From NCBI GenBank assembly GCA_944326085.1, contig CALVCL010000012.1, positions 124,001-188,000 of the forward strand: 64,000 nt of DNA, given 5' to 3'. A model generated the notes under the pieces. It was not told the DNA's origin. It made no database searches and saw only the letters and a program-made list of their open reading frames with translations. This document shows positions 26,938-35,623 of the stretch, one piece after another. Made by a program: the position numbers and the translations under genes. Each line of letters opens with the position of its first letter. Position 1 is the stretch's first letter. This DNA comes from an uncultured Tidjanibacter sp. (lineage in GTDB: Bacteria > Bacteroidota > Bacteroidia > Bacteroidales > Rikenellaceae).

Positions 26938-27429
26938 CTATTTAATCCATTCCCCTACTTCGAGGTTCCGCATATCATGTCCGTCAACTTCCAGTCTGAC
27001 GGCAGTACGAACTTTATGGAAACCGTACTTGCCGGCTGCTCCGGGATTGATATGCAGTGCACCGTGCTTCCTGTCGTACATCACCTTCAATATATGCGAA
27101 TGCCCTGTCACCACGAGATTGGGATGAAACTTATCAATCAAAGACAGGAACCGTGGCTCATATCGCCCGGGATAACCACCTATATGAGTCATCAGCACCA
27201 ACACATCCTCACAACGAAAGCAATCCACCGACGGCCACACTCTGTGCATGGCACCGTCATCGATATTGCCATACACGGCCCTCAACGGCTTAAAAGCCGC
27301 AATACGGTCAGACAATTCAATTGAGCCGATATCTCCAGCATGCCATATCTCATCGACATCAGCCAGAAACTCTTCCAGCGGTGCGTCAAACACACCATGC
27401 GTATCAGAAATTATCCCTATTCTTTTCAT
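26938..27429 (-). CDS. YfcE/MJ0936-type metallophosphoesterase
   Basis: The 163-residue protein carries all five metallophosphoesterase blocks: ISDTHG near the N-terminus, AGDIG, YGNID, MTHIGG and GHSH. It is therefore a two-metal phosphodiesterase of the small YfcE class, whose in vivo substrate is unknown. Its 3' end abuts the antiporter stop (CTA at 26938-26940 beside TAA at 26935-26937). The -7 box lies just 5 bases before its ATG, suggesting a leaderless mRNA. Confidence 0.92.
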   Translation of the reverse strand: MKRIGIISDTHGVFDAPLEEFLADVDEIWHAGDIGSIELSDRIAAFKPLRAVYGNIDDGAMHRVWPSVDCFRCEDVLVLMTHIGGYPGRYEPRFLSLIDKFHPNLVVTGHSHILKVMYDRKHGALHINPGAAGKYGFHKVRTAVRLEVDGHDMRNLEVGEWIK

Positions 27430-27434
27430 ACCTG

Positions 27435-27442
27435 CAAAAGTA
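27435..27442 (-). promoter_or_regulatory. -7 element of the phosphoesterase gene, next to its start codon
   Basis: TACTTTTG on the minus strand ends 5 bases before the ATG at 27429. A -33 TTG is not clear. Confidence 0.5.
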
Positions 27443-27524
27443 ACTTTCCTTTACGAATATCACTACACTGTCGTATAACCAGAAAAATTACGTATATGTA
27501 CGACATAATCCTAAACACATTCCT

Positions 27525-28010
27525 ATGAAAAAGCTAACATACATACTTATGACCGTATGCTCGGCACTGTTTGCAACGAGTTGTGAACGTATGATTGATT
27601 ACAGTACAACACTGAAGCATATATTTCAAGCTATCGCGACACAAACCAGATTGTATCATCCCGTGCGTTTCAGCAAGACGATGTAATCACATTGAAGTTT
27701 TCCGGCGATAATTATTCATTCACTTCATCAGTCGAAGACCGTGAACTGAGCATAAAATACTGCAACACAGACTTCGATAGAAGTATCCCTTGCAGTTTCA
27801 TATATCCTATCATAGTGCAGCATACTGCAGTTTGACATCACACGCAAGCAGAAATTCAATAGCATCCATGCCTGACAAGCACTTGCCGACAAGGTCATGT
27901 AAATTTGGACTACTCCGACACCGCATATCAACAGCGGCTATACGAGAATACATATGGAATCCTTCCGACACATACAAGAAATATCCGCACACACAAGGCC
28001 TAAAGCTAAA
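27525..28010 (+). pseudogene. Decayed lipoprotein gene (several frameshifts and stops)
   Basis: ATG 27525 opens a lipoprotein signal (MKKLTYILMTVCSALFATSC, Cys 20), but the frame stops at 27686 after 53 codons. Protein-like sequence continues one frame over from 27599 to 27835 (EAYISSYRDTNQIVSS, DDVITLKFSGDNYSF, LSIKYCNTDFDRS). It then appears as short pieces: FDITRKQKFNSIHA in the first frame, and VNLDYSDTAYQQRLYEN in the second, which ends near 28000. This looks like one lipoprotein gene of about 150-160 codons broken at two or more places. I cannot name the family. Sequencing error alone is unlikely given several lesions. Confidence 0.5.
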
Positions 28011-28060
28011 CTATAATACATTACTACCGTTAATTTTCTTTCGAGTAGGCGATGCACTAC

Positions 28061-28097
28061 AAAAACAGAGGAGGTATTTCATACCTCCTCTGTTTTT
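28061..28097. terminator. Bidirectional terminator between the lipoprotein remnant and tsaC
   Basis: A 17-bp perfect stem (28061-28077 with 28081-28097) has a 3-base loop, with A5 and T5 flanks inside the stem. It works for either strand. Confidence 0.9.
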
Positions 28098-28116
28098 CTT
28101 AGTGCTGCCTCACAAT

Positions 28117-28719
28117 TCACGCCAGGTCCCCACCACCTTCGCGCAATATTTCAGGTTCTCCGGAAATGAGATCCACCAATGTGGTCGGTACAACACTGCC
28201 GTACCCACCGTCAATTACAGCATCAACCTGTCTTGCATAGCGTTCATGAATGAGTTCCGGGTCGGTAGTATATTCAGTCACTTCGTCAGGGTCCTTAACC
28301 GATGCCGTAACCATCGGCACGCCGAGTCCTTCCACTATGGCAACGGGAATATTGTTGGCCGGATAGCGTACGGCAACTGTCTTGCGACGCCCGAGAGCCT
28401 TTACCGGCACACGGCTGGAAGCCTGCAGTATAAACGTGAAAGGGCCGGGGAGGTTACGCTTCATAATACGAAACTGTCCGTTATCTACCCTCGCATATTC
28501 CGATATGCAGCTCAGACCGTCACACACAATTGTCAACTCATCGTCACGCTTACCTCGTATGGTTTTGATGCGTTCAATAGCCTTGAGACTTGATAGGGCG
28601 CAACCAAAGGCATATACACCATCGGTAGGGTATATCACAACACCGTCATTGCGCAGTATTTCTACGATGCGGTCTATCTCCTTCGGATTGGGATTTTCAG
28701 GGTATATTTTGACAAGCAT
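28117..28719 (-). CDS. tsaC: L-threonylcarbamoyladenylate synthase (Sua5/YrdC family)
   Basis: The enzyme makes threonylcarbamoyl-AMP from threonine, bicarbonate and ATP for the t6A37 modification of tRNAs reading ANN codons. Family motifs are YPTDGVYAFGC near the N-terminus, KTIRGKR, GPFTFIL, and VAVRYPANN followed by PMVTASVK. It is a YrdC-domain protein of about 200 residues, without the extra C-terminal Sua5 domain. I chose ATG 28719 (MLVKIYPENPN). An upstream in-frame ATG at 28764 adds 15 residues that do not fit the family. The 4.5S RNA gene lies upstream on the same strand. Confidence 0.92.
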   Translation of the reverse strand: MLVKIYPENPNPKEIDRIVEILRNDGVVIYPTDGVYAFGCALSSLKAIERIKTIRGKRDDELTIVCDGLSCISEYARVDNGQFRIMKRNLPGPFTFILQASSRVPVKALGRRKTVAVRYPANNIPVAIVEGLGVPMVTASVKDPDEVTEYTTDPELIHERYARQVDAVIDGGYGSVVPTTLVDLISGEPEILREGGGDLA

Positions 28720-28792
28720 AGCACATTGATTTTGAGAGCACACATCGACTGCAGCACATTCCACCGTCAGATTCTACCCGACTAAAGGGTAC

Positions 28793-28895
28793 AAAAAAAG
28801 GGTAAGCTACTTATATCGCACCGCTACAACCGCCTACCCTTGCTCGCTTCCACGCCTGGGGGCTTCAGCAGGAGCTGGTCGTATAAGACTTACCC
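28793..28895 (-). ncRNA. ffs: 4.5S RNA of the signal recognition particle (SRP small type)
   Basis: The minus strand reads as a ~100-base RNA whose ends pair (GGGTAAG at 28893-28887 with CTTACCC at 28806-28800). The tip contains the SRP domain IV pattern AGG-CGU-GGAA-GCG-AGCA: a GGAA tetraloop closed by three pairs beside the AGG/AGCA internal loop that binds Ffh. It ends in a T7 tract (28799-28793) and starts just after a strong promoter. End points are good to a few bases. Confidence 0.88.
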
Positions 28896-28899
28896 TGCA

Positions 28900-28932
28900 C
28901 AAAGATAAGTAATTTTTTAATAATTTTGCAAA
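28900..28932 (-). promoter_or_regulatory. Promoter of ffs
   Basis: On the minus strand, TTTG (28929-28932) and TATCTTTG (28900-28907) are 21 bases apart. The RNA would begin about 5 bases later. Confidence 0.75.
28921..28928 (+). promoter_or_regulatory. -7 element of mltG, overlapping the ffs promoter
   Basis: TAATTTTG on the plus strand lies in the spacer between the two boxes of the divergent ffs promoter. It is 28 bases before mltG. The -33 region is poor. Confidence 0.45.
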
Positions 28933-28956
28933 TAACAGTACCAACTTGCAAAAACG

Positions 28957-29994
28957 ATGACGCCGACCTTTCGAAAACACAAACGCAAATATCTGATATT
29001 GATCGCAACCGCAATCGCGCTATCGACAATCGGAGGTATTACGGCATATAGCATCGTATATGGCAGCATCACAGACAGAAACTCCGTTGTCTATATTCCG
29101 GCAGGCACCTCTCTCGATGCTCTAATGGATACACTCTCGTCACACAACAGCATTTCGCATATCAGACGCTTCCGTAGCACGGCATCGGCCATGGGATTAG
29201 ACAAAGCCATACGTCCAGGTCGTTATGAACTGCACAAAGGCATGAGCGCAAAACAGATAGTAGCCATGCTGCGCATAGGCAACCAAACTCCGACCAACGT
29301 AACTTTCAACAATATCCGCACTCTGCCACGATTGGCCGCCATACTCGGCAAACAACTCATGGCCGATTCAATGGAATTTGCCAAGGTACTTCTTTCCGAC
29401 TCCGTGGCCATAAAATACGGTTTCAAGCCGGAAGAGTTCATCGGTATGTTCATCCCCAACACTTACGAATTCTACTGGACCGTCACACCTGCCGATTTCG
29501 TTGCACGCATGCACAAGGAGTACAACCGTTTCTGGAACGAAAACCGCCTGTCGAAGCTAGCACGTACCGGTCTGACACAGAAGGAAGTTTCCATTCTTGC
29601 CTCGATAATCGATGAGGAAACAAATCATACGGGCGAAATGCCCGTTATCGCCGGAGTATATATCAACCGTCTCCGCCGCAACATGCCACTGCAGGCCGAT
29701 CCTACAGTAAAATTCGCGGTGGGAGACTTTTCGTTAAAACGTATTCTTTACAAGCACCTTCATGTCAATTCACCCTACAACACATACCGCAACACAGGTC
29801 TGCCGCCAGGCCCCATACGAATGCCTTCGATAGCGGCAATAAATGCGGTGCTCAACTACTCCGACAACAACTATCTGTATTTCTGCGCAAGCCCCGACCT
29901 CTCTGGATTCCACATATTCGCAAGCACATATGGCGAGCATCTCCGCAATGCCCGACGTTATGCAGAAGCATTAGACAAACTCGGGATAAAATAA
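28957..29994 (+). CDS. mltG: Endolytic peptidoglycan transglycosylase MltG (YceG)
   Basis: MltG cuts nascent glycan strands at the inner membrane and so sets their length. The 345-residue protein has one N-terminal membrane helix (residues ~13-36) and a LysM-like middle part (YIPAGTSLDALMDTL, GRYELHKGMSAKQI). The YceG catalytic domain shows EVSILASIIDEETN with the catalytic Glu, YINRLRRNMPLQADPTV and SPYNTYRNTGLPPGPI. Length and order are normal. It ends at a bidirectional terminator facing nadE. Confidence 0.95.
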   Translation: MTPTFRKHKRKYLILIATAIALSTIGGITAYSIVYGSITDRNSVVYIPAGTSLDALMDTLSSHNSISHIRRFRSTASAMGLDKAIRPGRYELHKGMSAKQIVAMLRIGNQTPTNVTFNNIRTLPRLAAILGKQLMADSMEFAKVLLSDSVAIKYGFKPEEFIGMFIPNTYEFYWTVTPADFVARMHKEYNRFWNENRLSKLARTGLTQKEVSILASIIDEETNHTGEMPVIAGVYINRLRRNMPLQADPTVKFAVGDFSLKRILYKHLHVNSPYNTYRNTGLPPGPIRMPSIAAINAVLNYSDNNYLYFCASPDLSGFHIFASTYGEHLRNARRYAEALDKLGIK

Positions 29995-30033
29995 CATTAA
30001 TGGGCGGAACTGAAGGTTCTGCCCATTAATGTT
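29993..30033. terminator. Bidirectional terminator between mltG and nadE
   Basis: A 13-bp perfect stem (29993-30005 with 30021-30033) is extended by an inner GAAC/GTTC helix, between convergent genes. Confidence 0.85.
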
Positions 30034-30056
30034 AGCAGCCGCCTCATCACTTCACT

Positions 30057-30857
30057 CTACTTCAAACCGGCAGGAATACGGCACACCGGTATCGGTTCCA
30101 TCTTATGGCGGTTGGCGCGGTTGCGACGTACGAAAATATCATACACATCACGTTCACGTCCCGACAGCAACAACGGGTCTCCACCACGTTCAAAATAAGC
30201 CATTGCCTGTTCAAGCTCGGCGTATTTGGCCCCTATCTGCTGTTCGTCCGTACGGTCATCGCCGAAAAGCCCGTCAGTAGGAGCAGCATCGAGTATTGAC
30301 TGCGGCACCTCTAACCAACGCCCCAACTCATAAACTTCCGTTTTAGTCAGGTCTGCTATCGGGCTCATATCAACTCCCCCGTCACCGTATTTGGTAAAAA
30401 ATCCGACTCCGAAATCCTCTATCTTGTTGCCGGTACCGGCCACCAGCATGTTGTTCATGCCGGCATAATAGTATAACGCTGTCATGCGGAGGCGCGACCT
30501 TGCATTGGCGCCCGCAAGTTCCGGCACACCTTTCGCCACATCATTCGGGCATGACGGTGTCAACGCTGCAACAAATGTATCATATACTCCGGTAAGGTCT
30601 GCATCGGCAACCTGCACATTGGGATAACGCGTACACAATGCAGCCGCATGTTCAGCCGCACGGTTCACCTGCGACTTGGCCTGATGTATCGGCAATGTCA
30701 CGCACAACGTTCTGTGTCCCGACAGCGCAGCAAGCGATGAAACGACAGCCGAATCAATTCCGCCCGATATGCCGACAACAAAACCTCTTGCTCCTGTACC
30801 ACGTAAATAATCCGACATCCATTCTGCAATATGGCGTGCAACATTCTCTGCATTCAT
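30057..30857 (-). CDS. nadE: NH3-dependent NAD+ synthetase
   Basis: NadE amidates nicotinic acid adenine dinucleotide to NAD+, the last step of NAD synthesis. The ATP pyrophosphatase loop SGGIDSA lies at residues 31-37. Other family features are NARSRLRMTALYYYA, AGTGNKIED and PTDGLFGDDRTDE. At 266 residues there is no N-terminal glutaminase domain, so free ammonia is the nitrogen donor. It is last in a long minus-strand run and lies 39 bases after the barrel protein gene. Confidence 0.95.
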   Translation of the reverse strand: MNAENVARHIAEWMSDYLRGTGARGFVVGISGGIDSAVVSSLAALSGHRTLCVTLPIHQAKSQVNRAAEHAAALCTRYPNVQVADADLTGVYDTFVAALTPSCPNDVAKGVPELAGANARSRLRMTALYYYAGMNNMLVAGTGNKIEDFGVGFFTKYGDGGVDMSPIADLTKTEVYELGRWLEVPQSILDAAPTDGLFGDDRTDEQQIGAKYAELEQAMAYFERGGDPLLLSGRERDVYDIFVRRNRANRHKMEPIPVCRIPAGLK

Positions 30858-30896
30858 ATCTTATATCTTATTTGTTACAAACGTCCATTTTACCAG

Positions 30897-32561
30897 TTAA
30901 AACAGCAGCCTAATACCTCCTATAACATTGGCTCCGAGATCGGGATAACCAAGGTAACGGTATATGCGCTGATTGAGCAAATTATCTCCCTTGAGGAATA
31001 TACTGAACCTGTGTCCTGTCTTATACTCCAGCGATGCCTTAAGATTGACAGTTCCTGGCAGGCCTACATAATTGTCATAACATGCTGCAAAATGACGTCT
31101 GCCGAAAACTTCGGTTCCGACACTGGCCACGAACCTGTCTCGATAGTTGTAACTCAACGTGCCGTAAACCGTAAAATCCGGTATTCCCATACCGACACGT
31201 CCATGGCCGTTGCTCCACATATTTCCTGCCGTATCGTAAGAATTATACTTCGCACCGAAATGTATTCCCAGTCCGAAAGGCAATCTTACTTCGACACCGG
31301 CACCGGCGTAGAACCAATTCACAGGAGAGAGCGACACACTGAACAGGCCGCCAAAACCCATGGCTGCATCACCGCTGGTAAAATATGGCAGCGCACCGAC
31401 CAAATAACCGACATATGCGTCATATGCCACCACACTACCTGCATCACCGCGTATGCCACCGCGAATGTCGGCAACTTTCGGACGGGCCGTATATCCATAC
31501 ATATACGGATTAAGTTCCGCAAGCGAAAGATAATCGCCGCTCGCCACATCACCGTCAAAGGATATGTAAGGCACCAATGCATCAAATACCGCATAAGAAG
31601 CCTCTATTTCCGGCAGGATGTAAAACTGGCCGTCGGAATATTTTCCAGATGTACATCTATATCTGTATCTATCATAATACGCGAATATACCTGCCTTTAT
31701 GTTGAATCTGCCAATTTCAAATCTGTATTCCGGCTCGAATGCTATGCCCCAGTCATACAATCCAGAACTCCACCATCCGTCAAAATCAATACCGACAAGC
31801 ATCACACCCTTGCCCCACTTCCAACCGAAATCGGCAAATACATCTGACAAAGGATTACCGAACGAAGTATCGCCTTGAAGATTTCCCCAAAAACGGCCCT
31901 TCATGCCGACACGGTAATTGAAACGCGAAAAGTCTGTAAACGTATCGCCAAACACCAATGAGGTTGTCACCTGATTGTAGAATACAGTGGCAGAGAGGCC
32001 GGTATTAATAATATCCTCGCCAAGCAGCATATAATAGTTCAGGCCGTAATTAAAATCGAAATCAAGTGACCTGCGGTCAAAATCATGACCCACATGTACA
32101 CCTATGGTGTTCTCAGTCCAATAGCCTCGTTCTTTCTGCTGAAAGATGTTTTCAAAACGTGTCCATTGGCCATAATGGTCGGCATAAAATCCCATACGGG
32201 TATCACGTCCGACAGGCAACCCAAGTCTGAAATCCAGTGTACTCTGTGCCGGATAGCCTCCGCCCACCATAAGATAGGCCGGTTTCTCACGCTTGTATTC
32301 AGCAGTACTGATACCTACTGCCCCGATTGGTTTCGTACCGAACACAGAATGCCACGGCATAGGGGTTATGGAGTACTTTATATCTGGTTTCAATGTGACA
32401 GTGTCCGTCATTTGAGGTTTCAAATCAATTTTACGTGCACCTTCCAATTCAGGCACATACTGTCTTGTCACTTCTATACGCTGCGATATGGGTTCGTCCG
32501 TCTGTGCCTGTAACATGCCGACGACAGTCAAAGCCAATGCAACCAAAATAATCCGTTTCAT
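30897..32561 (-). CDS. Plug-less outer-membrane beta-barrel protein paired with a TPR protein
   Basis: A signal peptide (residues 1-20, ending MLQAQ) is followed by a periplasmic-type N-terminal segment (ISQRIEVTRQYVPELEGA, DYSITP-like KYSITPMPW). About 470 residues of alternating aromatic strands follow and end in IGGIRLLF, as expected for an outer-membrane barrel. It resembles TonB-dependent receptors but no plug domain or TonB box is seen. The gene follows a 999-codon TPR protein after 57 bases. The two probably form an envelope complex of unknown function. Confidence 0.75.
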   Translation of the reverse strand: MKRIILVALALTVVGMLQAQTDEPISQRIEVTRQYVPELEGARKIDLKPQMTDTVTLKPDIKYSITPMPWHSVFGTKPIGAVGISTAEYKREKPAYLMVGGGYPAQSTLDFRLGLPVGRDTRMGFYADHYGQWTRFENIFQQKERGYWTENTIGVHVGHDFDRRSLDFDFNYGLNYYMLLGEDIINTGLSATVFYNQVTTSLVFGDTFTDFSRFNYRVGMKGRFWGNLQGDTSFGNPLSDVFADFGWKWGKGVMLVGIDFDGWWSSGLYDWGIAFEPEYRFEIGRFNIKAGIFAYYDRYRYRCTSGKYSDGQFYILPEIEASYAVFDALVPYISFDGDVASGDYLSLAELNPYMYGYTARPKVADIRGGIRGDAGSVVAYDAYVGYLVGALPYFTSGDAAMGFGGLFSVSLSPVNWFYAGAGVEVRLPFGLGIHFGAKYNSYDTAGNMWSNGHGRVGMGIPDFTVYGTLSYNYRDRFVASVGTEVFGRRHFAACYDNYVGLPGTVNLKASLEYKTGHRFSIFLKGDNLLNQRIYRYLGYPDLGANVIGGIRLLF

Positions 32562-32618
32562 CGCTAAACGAAATTTATCGTTCGGTAAATCATCTATATT
32601 TCCTCGTCAGTAGGATAA

Positions 32619-35597
32619 CTACAATTCGGCAATACGCGCTTTAGCCTCATCCACCACACCATCGGTTGTATTCGGATAACCATCCACTACACTCTGGTAA
32701 GTAGCACGAGCCTGGAATGCATCCCCCTTTCCGGCATATACATCTCCCAATACTATGAACGCCTTGCCAAGCCAGTATGAGTGCGGCGTATTGCGGTCGG
32801 CAAATGCATATACCAACTCCTCCACGCGAGCGTTGTCACCGGCAGCGTATGCAGCAGCAATAACACGATACGCACTCTCCGCTCCTTCAGAAGAAGAAAC
32901 ATCTCCGCTCAACTGTACATAAATAGCAACCGCCTCATCATTACGTTCCGCTTGGCGCAATGCCGTAGCCTTTGCATACTTTGCATGACGTTCGAGTCGG
33001 TCATCCGAAGTGTGCGACAACACTGTATCGGCTGCCGCAATCACCCCTTCACCATAGCCCTGTGCCACCACAGCATCAAGATATCCGCTCAATGCCTCAT
33101 CAAACTTTGCTGTACCTGCAACGAGTCTACTCAAACGGAGATATGCATCCGCTGCCTCATTATACAGTTTAAGTTCCATAGCAAGCGACGACAGTTTATC
33201 GAGACCGCGTACAGTAAAATCATTGTTTGCAAGTTTCACAAGGCGTCTGTAATATTCGACTGCCTTTTCGCTATTTCCTGCCGCAACTGCATTCTCACCG
33301 GCGAAATAAAGCGCATCGGGCACATACGAACCTTTTGGGTAACCTGCCAGATAATTATCCAACGCAGCGGCGGCACCACCCGTTTCGCCCGACAGGTACA
33401 CCCTCTGTGCTGCCACATATGCAAGCGAATCGCGCTGTACCTCGCCAAGGTCTGTTTCCACGCCTATGCTTTCAGCATACTTGAAATACGCATTAACATC
33501 GTTTGTCTCAACATATATGGTACGTATACCCGTCATTGCACTGCGGGCGGCATCAGAGTTGCGCTCATTTTCCATAACTCTCTTGTAGTATCCGAGTGCG
33601 GCATTGTTGTCGCCTAGGTTCTGACATGCAAGGCCCAATTCATTCAAAGCAGCCATATAGCGCGGTGATGTCGGATAGGTTGCCACAAAACGCTCCAGCA
33701 CTCCTTTTGCCTCGGAATAGCGCTGACGCCCCATATAGGCACGGCCTAGTTCATACATGGCACTTGCGACGTACGGTCCCTCGCCCTTGCGTACTATATC
33801 GTTAAGACTCTCTATCTTGCGTTCCGGACGCTGTACCATACCAAGCATCATGGCACGCTGGAATGCCGAGTAGTAACGTTCGTCGGTTCCCATAGATGCC
33901 GCCTTGTCGTAAAACTCTATGGCACGCCAGAAAGCCCTCTGACTGTACTCTATGTCACCGCGACGGTTGTAGGCATCAGCAGCATAGCTGTCCTTCAACG
34001 GATAGTCCATAAGGAAATCGTCAAACCACTTCTTGGCATTATCCCAGTCATGCTTGTTAAAATATGTATATCCTAAATTGTATCGTGCAGCCCTGTTCTC
34101 GCGCTCGCGACGCGGTGACAGACGAACATATACGGTAAACTTCTGGGCTGCACCGTCCATATCGCCCTGTTTGTACAACAGTTCGCCCTGCCAGTAACTT
34201 GCCAGTGCCGTATATTTGGCATTAAACCTGTTGGCCAGCGACTGGTCTAGCAAGCGCGACGCATCATCCCATTTGCCCTCATTATAATACTCCAATGCTC
34301 GGAAATAGGTTATTTTCTGCAACGCCGCCCTCATGTTGTTGTCGGGATCGGGCACCTGCATGAGTGCCTGATATGCGGCATCGTAGTTTCGCGAATTGTA
34401 ATATGCAGCAGCAAGATATTCCTTCACAACCGGTACACGCGATGAGTGGGGATATAATGCAAGATAACGGTTCAACACATTTATGGCTTCGTTGAAGTAA
34501 CCGCCACCCAACTCATACTGCAACTTGCCGTAGTTGAACAACGCATCCTCGCTTATGGTATCGTCGTAACCTTCTGCCGCAGCCATGGCAAACGACTGCA
34601 AGGCCTGCTGTTTCTTTCCCATGCGCAGATAGCAGTCGGCCAAATGGTAGCTGGCATTCTGCGTAAGTTTGTCATCTGGACCCGATGCCAGCGAAAGATA
34701 TTGTTCGGCCTCCTCATACTCGCCGGTCATGTAGTCCGAGAAGCCTATCATGTAATTCTCCTCACGCCCCATGTGCCCGCCGAGTTCCGCATAACGCTTC
34801 AGGTACTGTACCGTCTCACGCCATCCGCCCGTAAGGAACCAGCTCTCACCGGCAATACGGTTGAGTTCTATAAGTCGCTCGCCGGTAGCCATACGCAACA
34901 CAGCCCCGCAATTCTCTCGAACATAATAATAGTTTTGGTCATTGAACTCTATCTGTATGATATAGAACGGAACGATATCCCTGTATGCGGGATGGTCGGC
35001 AATAACTGTAAAATATCGTTTTGCCGCAGCATAATCGCCCCGCCTGTATTCAGCATAGCCTAGCACATATTGCGCATGCGGATAGTAATCGCTTTTAAAA
35101 TCTATCCTGGCCATAGCCTCGACAGCTTCATCGAACATGTCCAACTTGAAGCATGAGTATCCGTACTTGAAATCGTATTCGTCATCACATTCCGACGGCA
35201 GTGTTCTTGCCTTAATAGCAGCATACTGTTTCATCGCGGCGGCATAATCCTCTCTTGCAAAAAAGATGCACCCCAGTTCAAACCTCACCTCAGCAACACC
35301 GGGGCCTTCCGGCCATTTGGCAATATAATTGCGCAGCAACTCTTCGGCAGCGCCACGTTCCCCCTTCGCGGCACTCACAGCCCCGAAGTAGAACACTCTT
35401 TCGAAAAGGGCGTCGTCGGCGCATGAGGCAACACTGCACCAAGCCTGCCGGAATTCATCATATGCTTCCGAATAACGCTCCATACGATACAATCCCTCTC
35501 CGTGCAGGAAGTGTTTTTCGAAACCATCCTGCTGTGCCGCAGCCGCCAAAGGCATCATCACAACGGCACACAGCGCCATTATCGTTTTACGTACCAT
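32619..35597 (-). CDS. Large secreted tetratricopeptide-repeat protein
   Basis: From ATG 35597 the product is 992 residues: a signal peptide (MVRKTIMALCAVVMMPLAAA) and then an almost unbroken array of TPR helices (for example AKRYFTVIADHPAY, SALFNYGKLQYELGG-type and KAVEYYRRLVKLANND). Such solenoids hold protein complexes together in the periplasm, and YfiO/BamD- and YbgF-like repeats are recognisable in style. An in-frame ATG at 35618 adds 7 hydrophilic residues before the signal and is less likely. It lies between the DoxX-like gene (26 bases upstream) and the barrel gene (57 bases downstream), so the three look like one functional group. Confidence 0.85.
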   Translation of the reverse strand: MVRKTIMALCAVVMMPLAAAAQQDGFEKHFLHGEGLYRMERYSEAYDEFRQAWCSVASCADDALFERVFYFGAVSAAKGERGAAEELLRNYIAKWPEGPGVAEVRFELGCIFFAREDYAAAMKQYAAIKARTLPSECDDEYDFKYGYSCFKLDMFDEAVEAMARIDFKSDYYPHAQYVLGYAEYRRGDYAAAKRYFTVIADHPAYRDIVPFYIIQIEFNDQNYYYVRENCGAVLRMATGERLIELNRIAGESWFLTGGWRETVQYLKRYAELGGHMGREENYMIGFSDYMTGEYEEAEQYLSLASGPDDKLTQNASYHLADCYLRMGKKQQALQSFAMAAAEGYDDTISEDALFNYGKLQYELGGGYFNEAINVLNRYLALYPHSSRVPVVKEYLAAAYYNSRNYDAAYQALMQVPDPDNNMRAALQKITYFRALEYYNEGKWDDASRLLDQSLANRFNAKYTALASYWQGELLYKQGDMDGAAQKFTVYVRLSPRRERENRAARYNLGYTYFNKHDWDNAKKWFDDFLMDYPLKDSYAADAYNRRGDIEYSQRAFWRAIEFYDKAASMGTDERYYSAFQRAMMLGMVQRPERKIESLNDIVRKGEGPYVASAMYELGRAYMGRQRYSEAKGVLERFVATYPTSPRYMAALNELGLACQNLGDNNAALGYYKRVMENERNSDAARSAMTGIRTIYVETNDVNAYFKYAESIGVETDLGEVQRDSLAYVAAQRVYLSGETGGAAAALDNYLAGYPKGSYVPDALYFAGENAVAAGNSEKAVEYYRRLVKLANNDFTVRGLDKLSSLAMELKLYNEAADAYLRLSRLVAGTAKFDEALSGYLDAVVAQGYGEGVIAAADTVLSHTSDDRLERHAKYAKATALRQAERNDEAVAIYVQLSGDVSSSEGAESAYRVIAAAYAAGDNARVEELVYAFADRNTPHSYWLGKAFIVLGDVYAGKGDAFQARATYQSVVDGYPNTTDGVVDEAKARIAEL

Positions 35598-35623
35598 AAA
35601 TGTACCTTGTTTGTCCATATTCG

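Noticed and set aside
27790..28593. A 267-codon plus-strand frame over the lipoprotein remnant and tsaC
   Set aside because: Most of it is antisense to tsaC, and its product is rich in His, Cys and Ser with no family pattern.
30831..31847. A 338-codon plus-strand frame opposite the outer-membrane barrel gene
   Set aside because: It is a long shadow of the minus-strand barrel gene, which has a signal peptide and a clear barrel pattern.
32781..33617. A 278-codon plus-strand frame opposite the large TPR gene
   Set aside because: It is antisense to unmistakable TPR coding sequence and has Cys-rich composition without motifs.
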